Shown here one piece after another: positions 35,060 through 43,824 of a stretch of DNA of 64,000 bases. The stretch lies in assembly GCA_047975195.1 (NCBI GenBank), contig JBKEDB010000042.1, positions 1 through 64,000 of the forward strand, written 5' to 3'. A program made the translations under genes and the position numbers. Each line of letters begins with the position of its first letter. Position 1 is the first letter of the stretch. The notes beneath the pieces were generated by a model. The model did no database searches, had not been told where the DNA came from, and worked only from the letters and a program-made list of their open reading frames with translations. The DNA is from Cumulibacter sp047975195 (GTDB lineage Bacteria > Actinomycetota > Actinomycetes > Mycobacteriales > Antricoccaceae).

Positions 35060-35959
35060 ATGACGGGGGCACACATGCTGGAACAGGTAGCGGACGGATT
35101 CACCTTCCTGGAAGGACCGCGCTGGCACGACGGAAAACTGTTCGTTTCGGACTTCTACACCGGCAGGGTCATCACGGTCTCCGACGACGGTGCCCTCGAG
35201 GAGGTCGTCAAACTCGATGACCGGCCTTCGGGCATGGGCTGGGCGCCGGACGGATCGATGCTGCTAGTGTCGATGACCGAGAAGAAACTGCTGCGGGTTC
35301 GCGATCAGGAGGTCAGTGTGCACGCGGACCTGTCGTCGCTGGCCTCGGGCTTCCTCAACGACATGGTCGTGGACGCCGAGGGCCGCGCGTATGTCGGTCA
35401 CTTCGGGTTCAACCTGTTCGAACGCGAGGATTACCGCACAGCGTCGGTGATCGTGGTGCACCCAGACGGTTCGGCGCAAACCGGTGCCGAGGACATGCAC
35501 TTTCCGAATGGGTCGATGATCACGCCCGACGGCAGCACGCTCATCGTCAACGAGAGTTACGGCAACCGGATATCGAAATTCGAGATCATGCCGGACGGCA
35601 TGCTCGGAGCGCGCCAGGACTTCGCGATGTTCGGTGACGCGCCCACCACGAGCGATCTTTCGCAGTTGCAGCGGGTGCGTAAGGCTGCCCCGGATGGTGG
35701 GTGCTTGGACGCCGAGGGAGCGGTGTGGTTTGCCGATGCGGCCGGATCGCGCCTGGTGCGGGTCGCTGAGGGGGGCGAGCTATTACAGGAGATTGCGTGG
35801 GGCGGCGGTGGGCTGTTCGCGTGCATGCTCGGCGGTGCGGACGGCCGCACCCTGTATGCCTGCGGTGCCCCGGACTCGAACGCGCGCAAGCGTGCGGCCG
35901 AGAAGGCCGCCGTTCTGCTGTCGGTTCGTGTGGACGTACCGCACGCTGGCCGACCGTAG
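35060..35959 (+). CDS. SMP-30/gluconolactonase/LRE family protein
   Basis: A 299-residue six-bladed beta-propeller lactonase. Seen are FTFLEGPRWHDGKLFVSDFYTGRV (N-terminal blade with the metal-binding Glu), DRPSGMGWAPDGSMLLVSM, SGFLNDMVVDAEGRAYVG (metal-ligand Asn and Asp), FPNGSMITPDGSTLIVNESYGNRI and DGGCLDAEGAVWFADA. Members hydrolyse sugar lactones or related esters. The ATG at 35060 is used, preceded by GAGAAGAAG; ATG at 35075 after GGGGG is also possible. Its stop codon lies inside a 19-bp tandem duplication. Probably part of the catabolic cluster with the preceding oxidoreductase. Confidence 0.88.
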   Translation: MTGAHMLEQVADGFTFLEGPRWHDGKLFVSDFYTGRVITVSDDGALEEVVKLDDRPSGMGWAPDGSMLLVSMTEKKLLRVRDQEVSVHADLSSLASGFLNDMVVDAEGRAYVGHFGFNLFEREDYRTASVIVVHPDGSAQTGAEDMHFPNGSMITPDGSTLIVNESYGNRISKFEIMPDGMLGARQDFAMFGDAPTTSDLSQLQRVRKAAPDGGCLDAEGAVWFADAAGSRLVRVAEGGELLQEIAWGGGGLFACMLGGADGRTLYACGAPDSNARKRAAEKAAVLLSVRVDVPHAGRP

Positions 35960-35983
35960 TCATCCTGGCCGACCGTAGTCATC
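35946..35983. repeat. Perfect 19-bp tandem duplication over a stop codon
   Basis: CTGGCCGACCGTAGTCATC occurs twice back to back. The SMP-30 stop TAG lies in the first copy, so the second copy is untranslated. It looks like a recent slippage duplication. Confidence 0.9.
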
Positions 35984-36013
35984 GACCCGGTCGATGACAG
36001 GACCCGGAATGCG

Positions 36014-36050
36014 ACTGCGGCGCGGCCCCAACGTGGGGACGCGCCGCAGT
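36014..36050. terminator. Hairpin between SMP-30 and ilvD genes
   Basis: ACTGCGGCGCGGCCCC (36014-36029) pairs with GGGGACGCGCCGCAGT (36035-36050) with a single mismatch around a 5-base loop. It sits between convergent genes and 17 bases past the ilvD stop. Confidence 0.8.
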
Positions 36051-36066
36051 TGTTCGCGCTGTGGGG

Positions 36067-37917
36067 CTACGTGGTGGGAACTTGGCGAACGGCGCCGGTG
36101 GACGCCGACGTGGCCATCGCTGCATACGCCTGCAGCGCCCTGCTCACCACGCGGTCACGATTGACCGGCTGCCACGGACGTTCGGAAGCATCCATCTTCC
36201 CGCGACGCTCGGCCAGTACCGCATCGCTGACGTTGACGCGGATCAGTCGCTCGTGGACGTCGATCTCGATCTCGTCGCCGTCCTCGACCAAACCGATCGT
36301 TCCGCCGGCAGCGGCCTCGGGGGATAGGTGCCCGACTGAGATGCCTGACGATCCGCCGGAGAACCGGCCGTCGGTGATTAGCGCGCAGACCTTGCCCAGC
36401 CCCAGGCCCTTGATGAACGAGGTCGGATGCAGCATTTCCTGCATACCCGGGCCACCGGACGGCCCTTCGTAGCGCACGACGACGACGTGTCCGGCTTGTA
36501 CGCGCTTGCTCAGGATCGCCTCGACGGCAGCCTCCTGCGATTCCACCACCAGGGCGGTACCGACGAAGTGGAATAGTTCCTCGTCGATACCTGCGGTCTT
36601 GATGACCGCGCCTTCCTCCGCCAGGTTGCCGTAGAGCACGGCGAGGCCACCATCGACGGTGTAGGCGTGTTCCAGATCCCGGATGCACCCTTCGGCTGCA
36701 TCGGTGTCCAGCGAGTCCCAGCGGTTCTGGGTCGAGAACGCTTCAGTGGTGCGGACGCCGCCCGGCGCTGCGTGGAACAACTCCAGAGCGGTGTCGGTAG
36801 CCTTGCCGCCACGCACATCCCAGTCGTCCAGCCAGCCCTGCAAGTCCGGCGAGTGCACCGAGTGCACGTCAGTGTGCAGCAGGTCGGCGCGGTTCAACTC
36901 GCCGAGCAGTGCGGGGATTCCGCCCGCACGGTGAACGTCCTCCATGTGGTAGCTCGGGTGATTCGGCGCGACCTTCGACAGGCACGGAACCGAGCGTGAC
37001 AACTTGTCGATCGCCGGAAGCTGGAAGTCGATCTCACCTTCGAGCGCCGCAGCCAGAATGTGCAGCACGGTGTTGGTGGAGCCGCCCATCGCGACGTCGA
37101 GGGCCATCGCGTTGTAGAACGCCTTCTCGTTCGCGATGTTGCGCGGCAGCACCGATTCATCGTCATTGTCGTAATACCGCTTGCACATATCGACGATCGT
37201 CGTACCGGCATTCAAGAACAGGTCCTTGCGGGCGGCGTGGGTCGCTAGCGTGGAACCGTTGCCCGGCAACGAAAGCCCGAGCGCCTCGGTCAAGCAGTTC
37301 ATCGAGTTCGCGGTGAACATGCCGGAGCACGATCCGCACGTCGGACAGGCCGAACGTTCGACTGCGCTCAGGCCGTCATCGCTGACGTCCTCGGCGGCGG
37401 AGGCGTTGATGGCGGTGATCAGATTCGTCGGGGTGCTGGCGACACCGTTCACGATGACGGCCTTGCCGGCTTCCATCGGTCCGCCCGAGACGAAGATCGC
37501 CGGGATGTTCAGCCGCAACGCGGCCATCAACATACCGGGGGTGATCTTGTCGCAGTTGCTGATGCACACGAGGGCATCAGCGGTGTGGGCGTTAGCCATG
37601 TACTCGACCGAATCGGCGATGAGTTCACGGCTGGGCAGCGAGTAGAGCATTCCGGCGTGGCCCATCGCGATACCGTCGTCTACCGCGATCGTGTTGAATT
37701 CCTTCGATACGCCGCCGGCCTCGCGAATCGCGCCGGCGACGAGGTCGCCCATGTCCTTGAGATGGACGTGTCCGGGCACGAACTGCGTGTACGAGTTGGC
37801 AATCGCGATGATCGGCTTGCCGAAATCATCGTCGCCCATACCGGTGGCGCGCCACAGCGCGCGGGCACCGGCCATTTGGCGGCCGTGGGTCGAGGTACGA
37901 GAGCGTAGCTCAGGCAT
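36067..37917 (-). CDS. ilvD: Dihydroxy-acid dehydratase
   Basis: Converts 2,3-dihydroxy-isovalerate and -methylvalerate to the 2-keto acids in valine and isoleucine synthesis. The 616 residues match long-form IlvD. Iron-sulfur and substrate motifs visible are CISNCDKITPGMLMAALR (about 122-139), CPTCGSCSGMFTANSMNC (195-212) with its Cys ligands, LPGNGST, GGSTNTVLHILA and the C-terminal GRFSGGSSGISVGHLSPEA. These three Cys positions fit a [2Fe-2S] or [4Fe-4S] dehydratase of the IlvD/Edd family; the overall match is to IlvD, not Edd. The gene is single, ending at a strong hairpin. Confidence 0.96.
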   Translation of the reverse strand: MPELRSRTSTHGRQMAGARALWRATGMGDDDFGKPIIAIANSYTQFVPGHVHLKDMGDLVAGAIREAGGVSKEFNTIAVDDGIAMGHAGMLYSLPSRELIADSVEYMANAHTADALVCISNCDKITPGMLMAALRLNIPAIFVSGGPMEAGKAVIVNGVASTPTNLITAINASAAEDVSDDGLSAVERSACPTCGSCSGMFTANSMNCLTEALGLSLPGNGSTLATHAARKDLFLNAGTTIVDMCKRYYDNDDESVLPRNIANEKAFYNAMALDVAMGGSTNTVLHILAAALEGEIDFQLPAIDKLSRSVPCLSKVAPNHPSYHMEDVHRAGGIPALLGELNRADLLHTDVHSVHSPDLQGWLDDWDVRGGKATDTALELFHAAPGGVRTTEAFSTQNRWDSLDTDAAEGCIRDLEHAYTVDGGLAVLYGNLAEEGAVIKTAGIDEELFHFVGTALVVESQEAAVEAILSKRVQAGHVVVVRYEGPSGGPGMQEMLHPTSFIKGLGLGKVCALITDGRFSGGSSGISVGHLSPEAAAGGTIGLVEDGDEIEIDVHERLIRVNVSDAVLAERRGKMDASERPWQPVNRDRVVSRALQAYAAMATSASTGAVRQVPTT

Positions 37918-38009
37918 GATGCTGCTCCTGGAAGTTGGTTACCCTCCCACGCTACGCCGCACCGCCGAACGCCGCACGCGGTGGCGTGGATGCGGGGCTC
38001 GGGCTTCGC

Positions 38010-39470
38010 TTACAGCGTGGCGCGGAAGTTATGCAGACGCCTCAGTGACGATTCGCGACCCAGCAGTTCCATCGACTCGAACAGCGGTGGTGACACCCGT
38101 GAGCCGGTGATGCCCACGCGCAGCGGACCGAACGCAAACTTTGGTTTGATGCCGAGCCCGTCGACCACGGCCGCACGCAGGGCGGTCTCGATCGTCGCCG
38201 TCGACCATTCGGTCAGATCGGCCAGCGCGTCGATAGCCGCGTCCAGCACTCGAGGTGAGTCGTCGTTGAGCGCCTTGCCGGCGTCCTCGGCGATCTCGAT
38301 ATCGGAGTCCGGCGTAAAGAGAAACTGCAGTTTGTCGAGCGCTTCCGCCAGCAGCACCAGCCGCTCGGAAATCAGCGGAGTGGCCCGGCGCAGCAACTCG
38401 ACATCCTCCGCCGTGGGCGTCCATTCGCCGGTGTATGCATAATGCTCGACGATCCGATCGGCCAACTCGGCATCCGACAACGACCGAATGTAGTGCCCGT
38501 TGAGCCAGTCCAACTTTTTCAGGTCGAAGATCGGTCCGACCGTGTTGACCTTCGTCCAGTCGAAGCCGGCTACGAATTCGTCGAAAGTCGCGACCTCGGT
38601 CTCGCCCTCGACCGGCGGGTACGCCAGTAGTTGCAGGAAGTTACGCAGCGCTTCGGGCAGGTAACCCTGCTCGCGGAACCAGGTCAGGCGGGCCGCCGGA
38701 TTCTTTCGCTTGGAGATCTTCGACTTGTCCGTGTTACGCAGCAGCGGCATGTGCGCGAAGGCTGGCGTGGGCAAGCCGAGCATCCGATACAGCAGCACGT
38801 GTTTGGGGGTCGAGGAGATCCACTCCTCGCCGCGGACGACATGCGTGATCCCCATCAGGTGATCGTCGACGACCACGGCGAGGTGGTACGTCGGAAACCC
38901 GTCGGCTTTCAGAATCACCTGATCGTCGGGGCGCGGAGCCGATACCTTGCCGCGAATGATGTCCGCGAAGTCCAGCGGGGCGTCCTCGGGGATCAGCATG
39001 CGCACAACGGGATTCTCGGTGAAGCCGGGCAATGCGGAGCGTTCTTCGCGGGACTTGCCCAGGCACAGTCGGTCGTAGCCGGTCTGGGACACCTTGTCCT
39101 TCTGCTGCTGCTCGCGCAATTCCTTCAGCCGGTCCGACGAGCACCAGCAGTAGTAGGCCTGACCCGAATCGAGCAATTGCTCAACGTACGGCCGGTACGT
39201 GTCCAGACGCTCGGACTGGCGGTACGGCGCGTATGGGCCACCGACATCCGGTCCCTCGTCCCACGGCAGGTCGAGCCAGCGCAGCGTGTCGAAGATCTGC
39301 TGCTCGGAGTCCGCGACGTACCGCGCGCGGTCGGTGTCCTCGATCCGCAGCACGAACTGCCCACCAGTTTTGCGGGCGAACGCGAGATTGAACAGGGACA
39401 TGTAAGCGGTACCGACGTGCGGGTCGCCGGTAGGCGAGGGTGCGACGCGGAGGCGAGCAGGTGTTGTCAT
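38010..39470 (-). CDS. gltX: Glutamyl-tRNA synthetase
   Basis: A 486-residue class I aminoacyl-tRNA synthetase that charges tRNA-Glu. The HIGH-type motif is RVAPSPTGDPHVGTAYM (8-24, HVGT), the KMSKS motif is SKISKRKNPA near residue 255, and FVLRIEDTDRARYV gives the glutamate-binding Arg region. The C-terminal half is the all-helical anticodon-binding cage of bacterial GluRS. If the organism lacked GlnRS this enzyme would also charge tRNA-Gln, but a glnS lies 2.5 kb away, so it may discriminate. The gene is alone between ilvD and the BCCT transporter, with no tRNA beside it. Confidence 0.96.
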   Translation of the reverse strand: MTTPARLRVAPSPTGDPHVGTAYMSLFNLAFARKTGGQFVLRIEDTDRARYVADSEQQIFDTLRWLDLPWDEGPDVGGPYAPYRQSERLDTYRPYVEQLLDSGQAYYCWCSSDRLKELREQQQKDKVSQTGYDRLCLGKSREERSALPGFTENPVVRMLIPEDAPLDFADIIRGKVSAPRPDDQVILKADGFPTYHLAVVVDDHLMGITHVVRGEEWISSTPKHVLLYRMLGLPTPAFAHMPLLRNTDKSKISKRKNPAARLTWFREQGYLPEALRNFLQLLAYPPVEGETEVATFDEFVAGFDWTKVNTVGPIFDLKKLDWLNGHYIRSLSDAELADRIVEHYAYTGEWTPTAEDVELLRRATPLISERLVLLAEALDKLQFLFTPDSDIEIAEDAGKALNDDSPRVLDAAIDALADLTEWSTATIETALRAAVVDGLGIKPKFAFGPLRVGITGSRVSPPLFESMELLGRESSLRRLHNFRATL

Positions 39471-39558
39471 GATGCCGCCAGCCTACCGGCCGTCGGATCA
39501 CGCCTATCGCCGTACGGACCCGGCCACGTCCCGGCTTGGCTTACGGGCGGTACGAGGC

Positions 39559-39617
39559 GTCGAAACATCGACCATTGCCCGTCGAAACGTCGAGAAGTAT
39601 GTCGGCCGAAACGACGA
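39559..39617. repeat. Three related GTCGAAACNTCGA words
   Basis: GTCGAAACATCGA (39559), GTCGAAACGTCGA (39581) and GCCGAAACGACGA (39605) are spaced 22 and 24 bases apart between gltX and the BCCT gene. They could be regulator sites upstream of gltX, whose ATG is 89 bases from the nearest copy. Confidence 0.45.
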
Positions 39618-39649
39618 GTGGCGCGCCGCCGGATCGGCGACGCGCCACT
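39617..39649 (-). terminator. Terminator of the BCCT transporter gene
   Basis: AGTGGCGCG (39617-39625) and CGCGCCACT (39641-39649) form a 9-bp stem, 12 bases past the BCCT stop on the minus strand. Confidence 0.65.
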
Positions 39650-39661
39650 TGTGGCATGCAG

Positions 39662-41557
39662 TTACTTCGGCGGGTTGTTGCGCCTGAGTACCCCGCGGCT
39701 ACGCGAGATGCGGTAATCGATCCGATCGTCCACATACGATTCGAATCCGGGGTTGTTGGGAAGTGCATCAGCGATCTGATCGGAGACCCGAGCGAGCCGC
39801 TCATCGCGCTGATCGCGTGCATAGATTTGTGCGTCCAGTCGGAGCGCCTTGATATTTGCCCAGGCCATCAGTATCAACACCACGCTGAATGGCAACGCCG
39901 TGGCCAGGGCGGCAGCTTGCAGCGCGCCGAGTCCACCGGCCAGCAACAGGGCTGCGGCGAGAGCGCCCTCCAGCAACGCCCAGAGCAGGCGTGACCATAC
40001 GGGCGGATTCGGGTGGCCCCCGGAGGCCAGCATGTCGACTACCAGCGACGCCGAGTCAGAAGACGTGATGAAGAAGATCGCCACCAAGACGATCGCGAGC
40101 ACCGACAGGATCTGCCCCAGCGGCAGCCCGCCGAGTACGTCGAACAGCGCCTGCTCGGCCACAATGACCTCTTCGCCATCAGCGTTCAGCGTGATGTAGT
40201 CCTCGCCGCCGAACCTCTGGTTGAAGAGGCCTGTTCCGCCGAGCACCGAGAACCACAGGAAGCCCACGATGGTGGGGACCAGCAGTACGCCGGCGATGAA
40301 CTGCCGCACCGTGCGGCCGCGGGAGATTCGTGCGATGAATACGCCGACGAACGGCGACCACGAGATCCACCAGCCCCAGTAGAAGACCGTCCAGCCGGAG
40401 AACCAGTCAGCGGCGCCTTCGCCGCGTTCAAAGGCGCCGACGTCGAAGCTCATCTGTAGCAGGTTGCCCAAGTAAACGCCGATCGACTCCACGAAATTCT
40501 GCAGCAGGAAGATCGTTGGCCCGAGCAAAAGCACGCTGATAAGCAGCACGCCAGCAAACGACAGGTTGATATTCGAGAGCCATTTGATACCGGCGCCGAG
40601 GCCGGTAAGGACTGAGATGCTAGCTAGCAGCGTGATGCTGATGATGAGCACGACTAGCAGAACATTGTCGACCTCATCGACGACTCCCAAGTGGGCCATT
40701 CCGGACGAGATCTGCTGGACGCCGAGGCCCAGCGAGGTCGCCACGCCGAATACGGTGCCGAAGATAGCGAGCACATCGATGAGATCCCCGAGGCGACCCT
40801 TGACCCGGTCACCGAACAGCGGCTCCAACGCCCACCGGATCGACACGGGGCGGCCGCGTCGGTGGATCGCATAACCCAGCGCGAGACCGATGATGGCGTA
40901 TATCGCCCACGGGTGCAGACCCCAATGCACGAACGTCTGCGCCATCGCGAGGGCAGAGATCTCGGACTGACTGCCGTCCCAGCCCGGTTTGGGATCAACG
41001 GTGGCGTAGGTCAGCGGTTCGCCGACGCCATAGAAGACCAGGCCGATACCCATACCAGCGGCGAACAGCATCGCGAACCAGGTGAGCACGGAGAATTCAG
41101 GTTCTTCACCGTCGCGTCCGATCGGGATTTTTCCGAGTCGAGAGACACCGATAGCGATCGCGATGACGACGAATCCGGAGACGACCAGCATGTAATACCA
41201 GCCGAGGTTGGTCACGATCCAATCGTTGACGCTGGTGAATACCGTACCGATGAAATCCGGAGCAGCCACCGCGACGATGGCAATCGCGAGAATAACGAGC
41301 AGTGCCGGCCAGAACACACCTGGCGCAATCATGCCCTTCCCGAGGCGTACTCCGTGCCTCTGGAGTTTCGCGACGATTGCCTCGTCGGTATCGTCTTCGC
41401 CTAGATGGACCTCGGGAGGCAGGTGCACGGTCTCCGGTAGATCGGCATACCTGTCGGCGACGACCGGGGAGGCCTCCGCCTCAGACTCATCGCGCCTGAG
41501 AGACGGGTCGGAGTCGACCGATTCGGCAGGGGGATTGTCCTGCGAGCTCATGTTCAT
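39662..41557 (-). CDS. BCCT family transporter (betaine/carnitine/choline type)
   Basis: A 631-residue secondary transporter of the BCCT family, which imports glycine betaine, choline, carnitine or ectoine with sodium or protons, mostly under osmotic stress. Twelve hydrophobic segments start at about residue 77. The Trp-rich family signature appears as FYWGWWISWSPFVGVFIARIS near residue 370, then GRTVRQFIAGVLLVPTIVGF and FWFSVLGGTG-like LWFSVLGGTGLF. The 70-residue N-terminal and 55-residue C-terminal cytosolic tails are charged, as in osmosensing members such as BetP. Start at the ATG at 41557; the ORF's upstream extension looks non-coding. A long 5' region precedes it. Confidence 0.92.
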   Translation of the reverse strand: MNMSSQDNPPAESVDSDPSLRRDESEAEASPVVADRYADLPETVHLPPEVHLGEDDTDEAIVAKLQRHGVRLGKGMIAPGVFWPALLVILAIAIVAVAAPDFIGTVFTSVNDWIVTNLGWYYMLVVSGFVVIAIAIGVSRLGKIPIGRDGEEPEFSVLTWFAMLFAAGMGIGLVFYGVGEPLTYATVDPKPGWDGSQSEISALAMAQTFVHWGLHPWAIYAIIGLALGYAIHRRGRPVSIRWALEPLFGDRVKGRLGDLIDVLAIFGTVFGVATSLGLGVQQISSGMAHLGVVDEVDNVLLVVLIISITLLASISVLTGLGAGIKWLSNINLSFAGVLLISVLLLGPTIFLLQNFVESIGVYLGNLLQMSFDVGAFERGEGAADWFSGWTVFYWGWWISWSPFVGVFIARISRGRTVRQFIAGVLLVPTIVGFLWFSVLGGTGLFNQRFGGEDYITLNADGEEVIVAEQALFDVLGGLPLGQILSVLAIVLVAIFFITSSDSASLVVDMLASGGHPNPPVWSRLLWALLEGALAAALLLAGGLGALQAAALATALPFSVVLILMAWANIKALRLDAQIYARDQRDERLARVSDQIADALPNNPGFESYVDDRIDYRISRSRGVLRRNNPPK

Positions 41558-41997
41558 CCGTTCGTAGGCAACAAAGCGTGTGAACAGAAGAAGCGGCCGG
41601 CGGTGGTGCGCCGTGGCCGCAATCCTTCGATGCCGGGGACGGACCGGATGGTGTAGCACCATTGGTCCGGTGTTCGGTGCGCAAACCGACGACGCCGAAG
41701 GGTGATCCGCACGCCGTACGCTGCGGCCGACCGCCTGGTGGGCGGTGACTCCAAACGCCCGTGGCCAATCGATCTCGTCGTACGACGACCGTGGTGAGCC
41801 GTCCGCATGAGCCGGACCGATCGTGCCATCACGTATGCGTCACAGTAACAGTTAGTACACATCAGTAACGGAGTTCCGCCGGGACGCGCGAGCCCCAAAT
41901 CGCGCGGGGTGGCAGCGCGCGGCATCGAGCGCTGCGGCATCGGGAATGGCGCGCTGTGGGCGCGGACGGGCGACCGCGCGTTGGTAATCTTGCGGCC
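41558..41997. other. 440-base divergent region with structured BCCT leader
   Basis: No gene seen. On the BCCT side a hairpin at 41639-41670 (GGACC...ATGGTG/CACCAT...GGTCC, short tag loop) lies about 90 bases before its ATG, and a 14-base perfect palindrome TCGTCGTACGACGA is at 41775-41788. The sequence around 41845-41870 is AT-richer and may hold the BCCT promoter, giving a leader of roughly 280 bases. It does not match a riboswitch class I can name. The right end holds the glnS promoter. Confidence 0.5.
41985..41990 (+). promoter_or_regulatory. -10 box of leaderless glnS
   Basis: TAATCT ends 7 bases before the glnS ATG, and no Shine-Dalgarno is present. The transcript would begin at or one base before the start codon. 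Confidence 0.55.
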
Positions 41998-43680
41998 ATG
42001 ACTGAACCCACCGACTTCATCAGCGAGATCGTCCGCGCCGACAACGAAGCGGGGATTTTCGACGCCCGGGTTCAGACTCGATTTCCGCCCGAGCCGAATG
42101 GATACTTGCATATCGGGCACGCGAAGTCGATCGTGGTCAATTTCAGTACGGCGCAGCGATTCGGCGGGATCTGCAACCTTCGGATGGACGACACTAATCC
42201 GGAGACCGAGGAGGCGGAGTACGTCGAGGGGATCCTCGAGGACGTGCGTTGGCTGGGCTACGAACCGGGCAAGGTGGTGTTCGCCTCCGATTACTTCGAG
42301 CAGCTCTATGCCTGGGCGGAGTACCTCGTGGAACAGGGCAAGGCGTACGTCGATGACCAGAACGGCGACACGATCTCTGAGCAGCGCGGTGGATATGGCA
42401 AACCGGGTATCGAGTCGCCGTATCGTTCGCGTCCTGTTGCTGAAAGCCTGGATCTGCTGCGCCGGATGCGGTCCGGTGAGTTCGAGGACGGCGCGCGGTG
42501 CCTACGGGCGAAGATTGATATGCAGTCGGAGAACATGTGGCTGCGCGATCCCGTGCTGTACCGGATCAGGCGTGCATCGCACCATCGCACTGCGGACGCC
42601 TGGTCGATCTATCCGACGTACGACTGGGCGCACGGGCAGAGCGACGCGATCGAGGGCGTGACCCATTCGCTGTGCACGATGGAGTTCGAATCGCACCGTC
42701 CGCTCTATGACTGGCTGCTGGAGCAGTTGCCGTTGCCGGGCGACAAACCGCAGCAGACCGAATTCGCCCGGATGGAAGTCACGCAAACGATCACCTCGAA
42801 GCGGCGGCTGCGCAACCTCGTGGAAAACGGTGTCGTCGAGGGGTGGTCGGATGCCCGCATGCCGACGCTGCGCGGGCTGCGGCGCCGCGGCTATCCCGCC
42901 AGCGCGATCAGGGCGTTCTGTGTCGAGACGGGTACGACTCGCGCTAATTCGCGGCAAGCGATCGAATTGCTGGAGTCCTTCGTGCGCCGCGATCTCAACC
43001 TCACCGCGCAGCGTCGGATGGTCGTGCTGCGGCCGCTGCGGCTGGTACTGGATAACTGGCCGACGGATTCGGATGGGAACCCGGTGGTCGAGTACTTCGA
43101 GGTTGCGAACAACCCGGAGAACCCAGACGACGGGACTCGTCACGTCGCATTCACCGGCACTCTGGTGATCGAGCGGGATGACTTCGCCGAGGTGCCGCCA
43201 CCGAAGTTCTTCCGGCTGTCACCGGGGAAAGAGGTACGGCTGCGTGGTGCCTACCTGATCACGGCGACGTCGGTCGTGAAGGACTCCGACGGCGAGGTCG
43301 TCGAAGTGCGGGCGACGTACGACCCGCTATCGAAGGGCGGTTCGGCGCCGGATGGGCGCAAGGTCAAGTCGACCATGCATTGGGTATCGGTGCCGCAATC
43401 GGTGCCGGTCCAGGCGGCGCTGTACGACAGGCTATTTACGGCACCGGTGCCCGGCGAGGCCAGCGGTGAGCCGTTGGACGATCTGAATCCCGCCTCCCGC
43501 GAACTCCTCACCGATGCGCTGGCGGAGGCCGCGGTGGCGGAGGCGTCGCCGGGGCAGGTGCTGCAGTTCGAGCGCCTGGGCTATTTCGCCGCAGACCCGG
43601 ACCAGCCGGGACGTTTCCACCGAACGGTCGGATTGCGCGATGAGTGGGCGGCGATCCAGAAACGCGCCGCGAAGCGATAA
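41998..43680 (+). CDS. glnS: Glutaminyl-tRNA synthetase
   Basis: A 560-residue class I synthetase charging tRNA-Gln directly. HIGH motif: FPPEPNGYLHIGHAKSI (34-50). The KMSKS equivalent is the variant TITSKRRL (about 266-273). Further GlnRS features are RMDDTNPETE, ASDYFEQLYAWA, YPTYDWAHGQSDAIEGVTHSLCTMEFE and a two-domain beta-barrel anticodon-binding C-terminus with HRTVGLRDEWA. Length matches stand-alone bacterial GlnRS, without the YqeY fusion found in some actinobacteria. Many actinobacteria lack GlnRS and use GatCAB amidation, so its presence is informative. A -10 box lies directly before the ATG. Confidence 0.96.
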   Translation: MTEPTDFISEIVRADNEAGIFDARVQTRFPPEPNGYLHIGHAKSIVVNFSTAQRFGGICNLRMDDTNPETEEAEYVEGILEDVRWLGYEPGKVVFASDYFEQLYAWAEYLVEQGKAYVDDQNGDTISEQRGGYGKPGIESPYRSRPVAESLDLLRRMRSGEFEDGARCLRAKIDMQSENMWLRDPVLYRIRRASHHRTADAWSIYPTYDWAHGQSDAIEGVTHSLCTMEFESHRPLYDWLLEQLPLPGDKPQQTEFARMEVTQTITSKRRLRNLVENGVVEGWSDARMPTLRGLRRRGYPASAIRAFCVETGTTRANSRQAIELLESFVRRDLNLTAQRRMVVLRPLRLVLDNWPTDSDGNPVVEYFEVANNPENPDDGTRHVAFTGTLVIERDDFAEVPPPKFFRLSPGKEVRLRGAYLITATSVVKDSDGEVVEVRATYDPLSKGGSAPDGRKVKSTMHWVSVPQSVPVQAALYDRLFTAPVPGEASGEPLDDLNPASRELLTDALAEAAVAEASPGQVLQFERLGYFAADPDQPGRFHRTVGLRDEWAAIQKRAAKR

Positions 43681-43824
43681 TCCGCTGCGCTGACGCGCCC
43701 GCATCAACTCGGTCGCGCGGGCTCCTCTCACCCTTCCGGGTCCATGACCGCCGGAGAAGGCCCGTTGGTCGATGACTCAATGCCCGGTGCCGGTTCGGTC
43801 GATGACCCGGCGAGCTCGAGTGAG

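Noticed and set aside
38631..39716. A 361-codon plus-strand frame opposite gltX
   Set aside because: Antisense of the conserved gltX; high-GC codon bias keeps the frame open by chance.
41558..41880. c-di-AMP or other known riboswitch in the BCCT leader
   Set aside because: The conserved sequence blocks of the classes I know could not be found; only generic hairpins remain.
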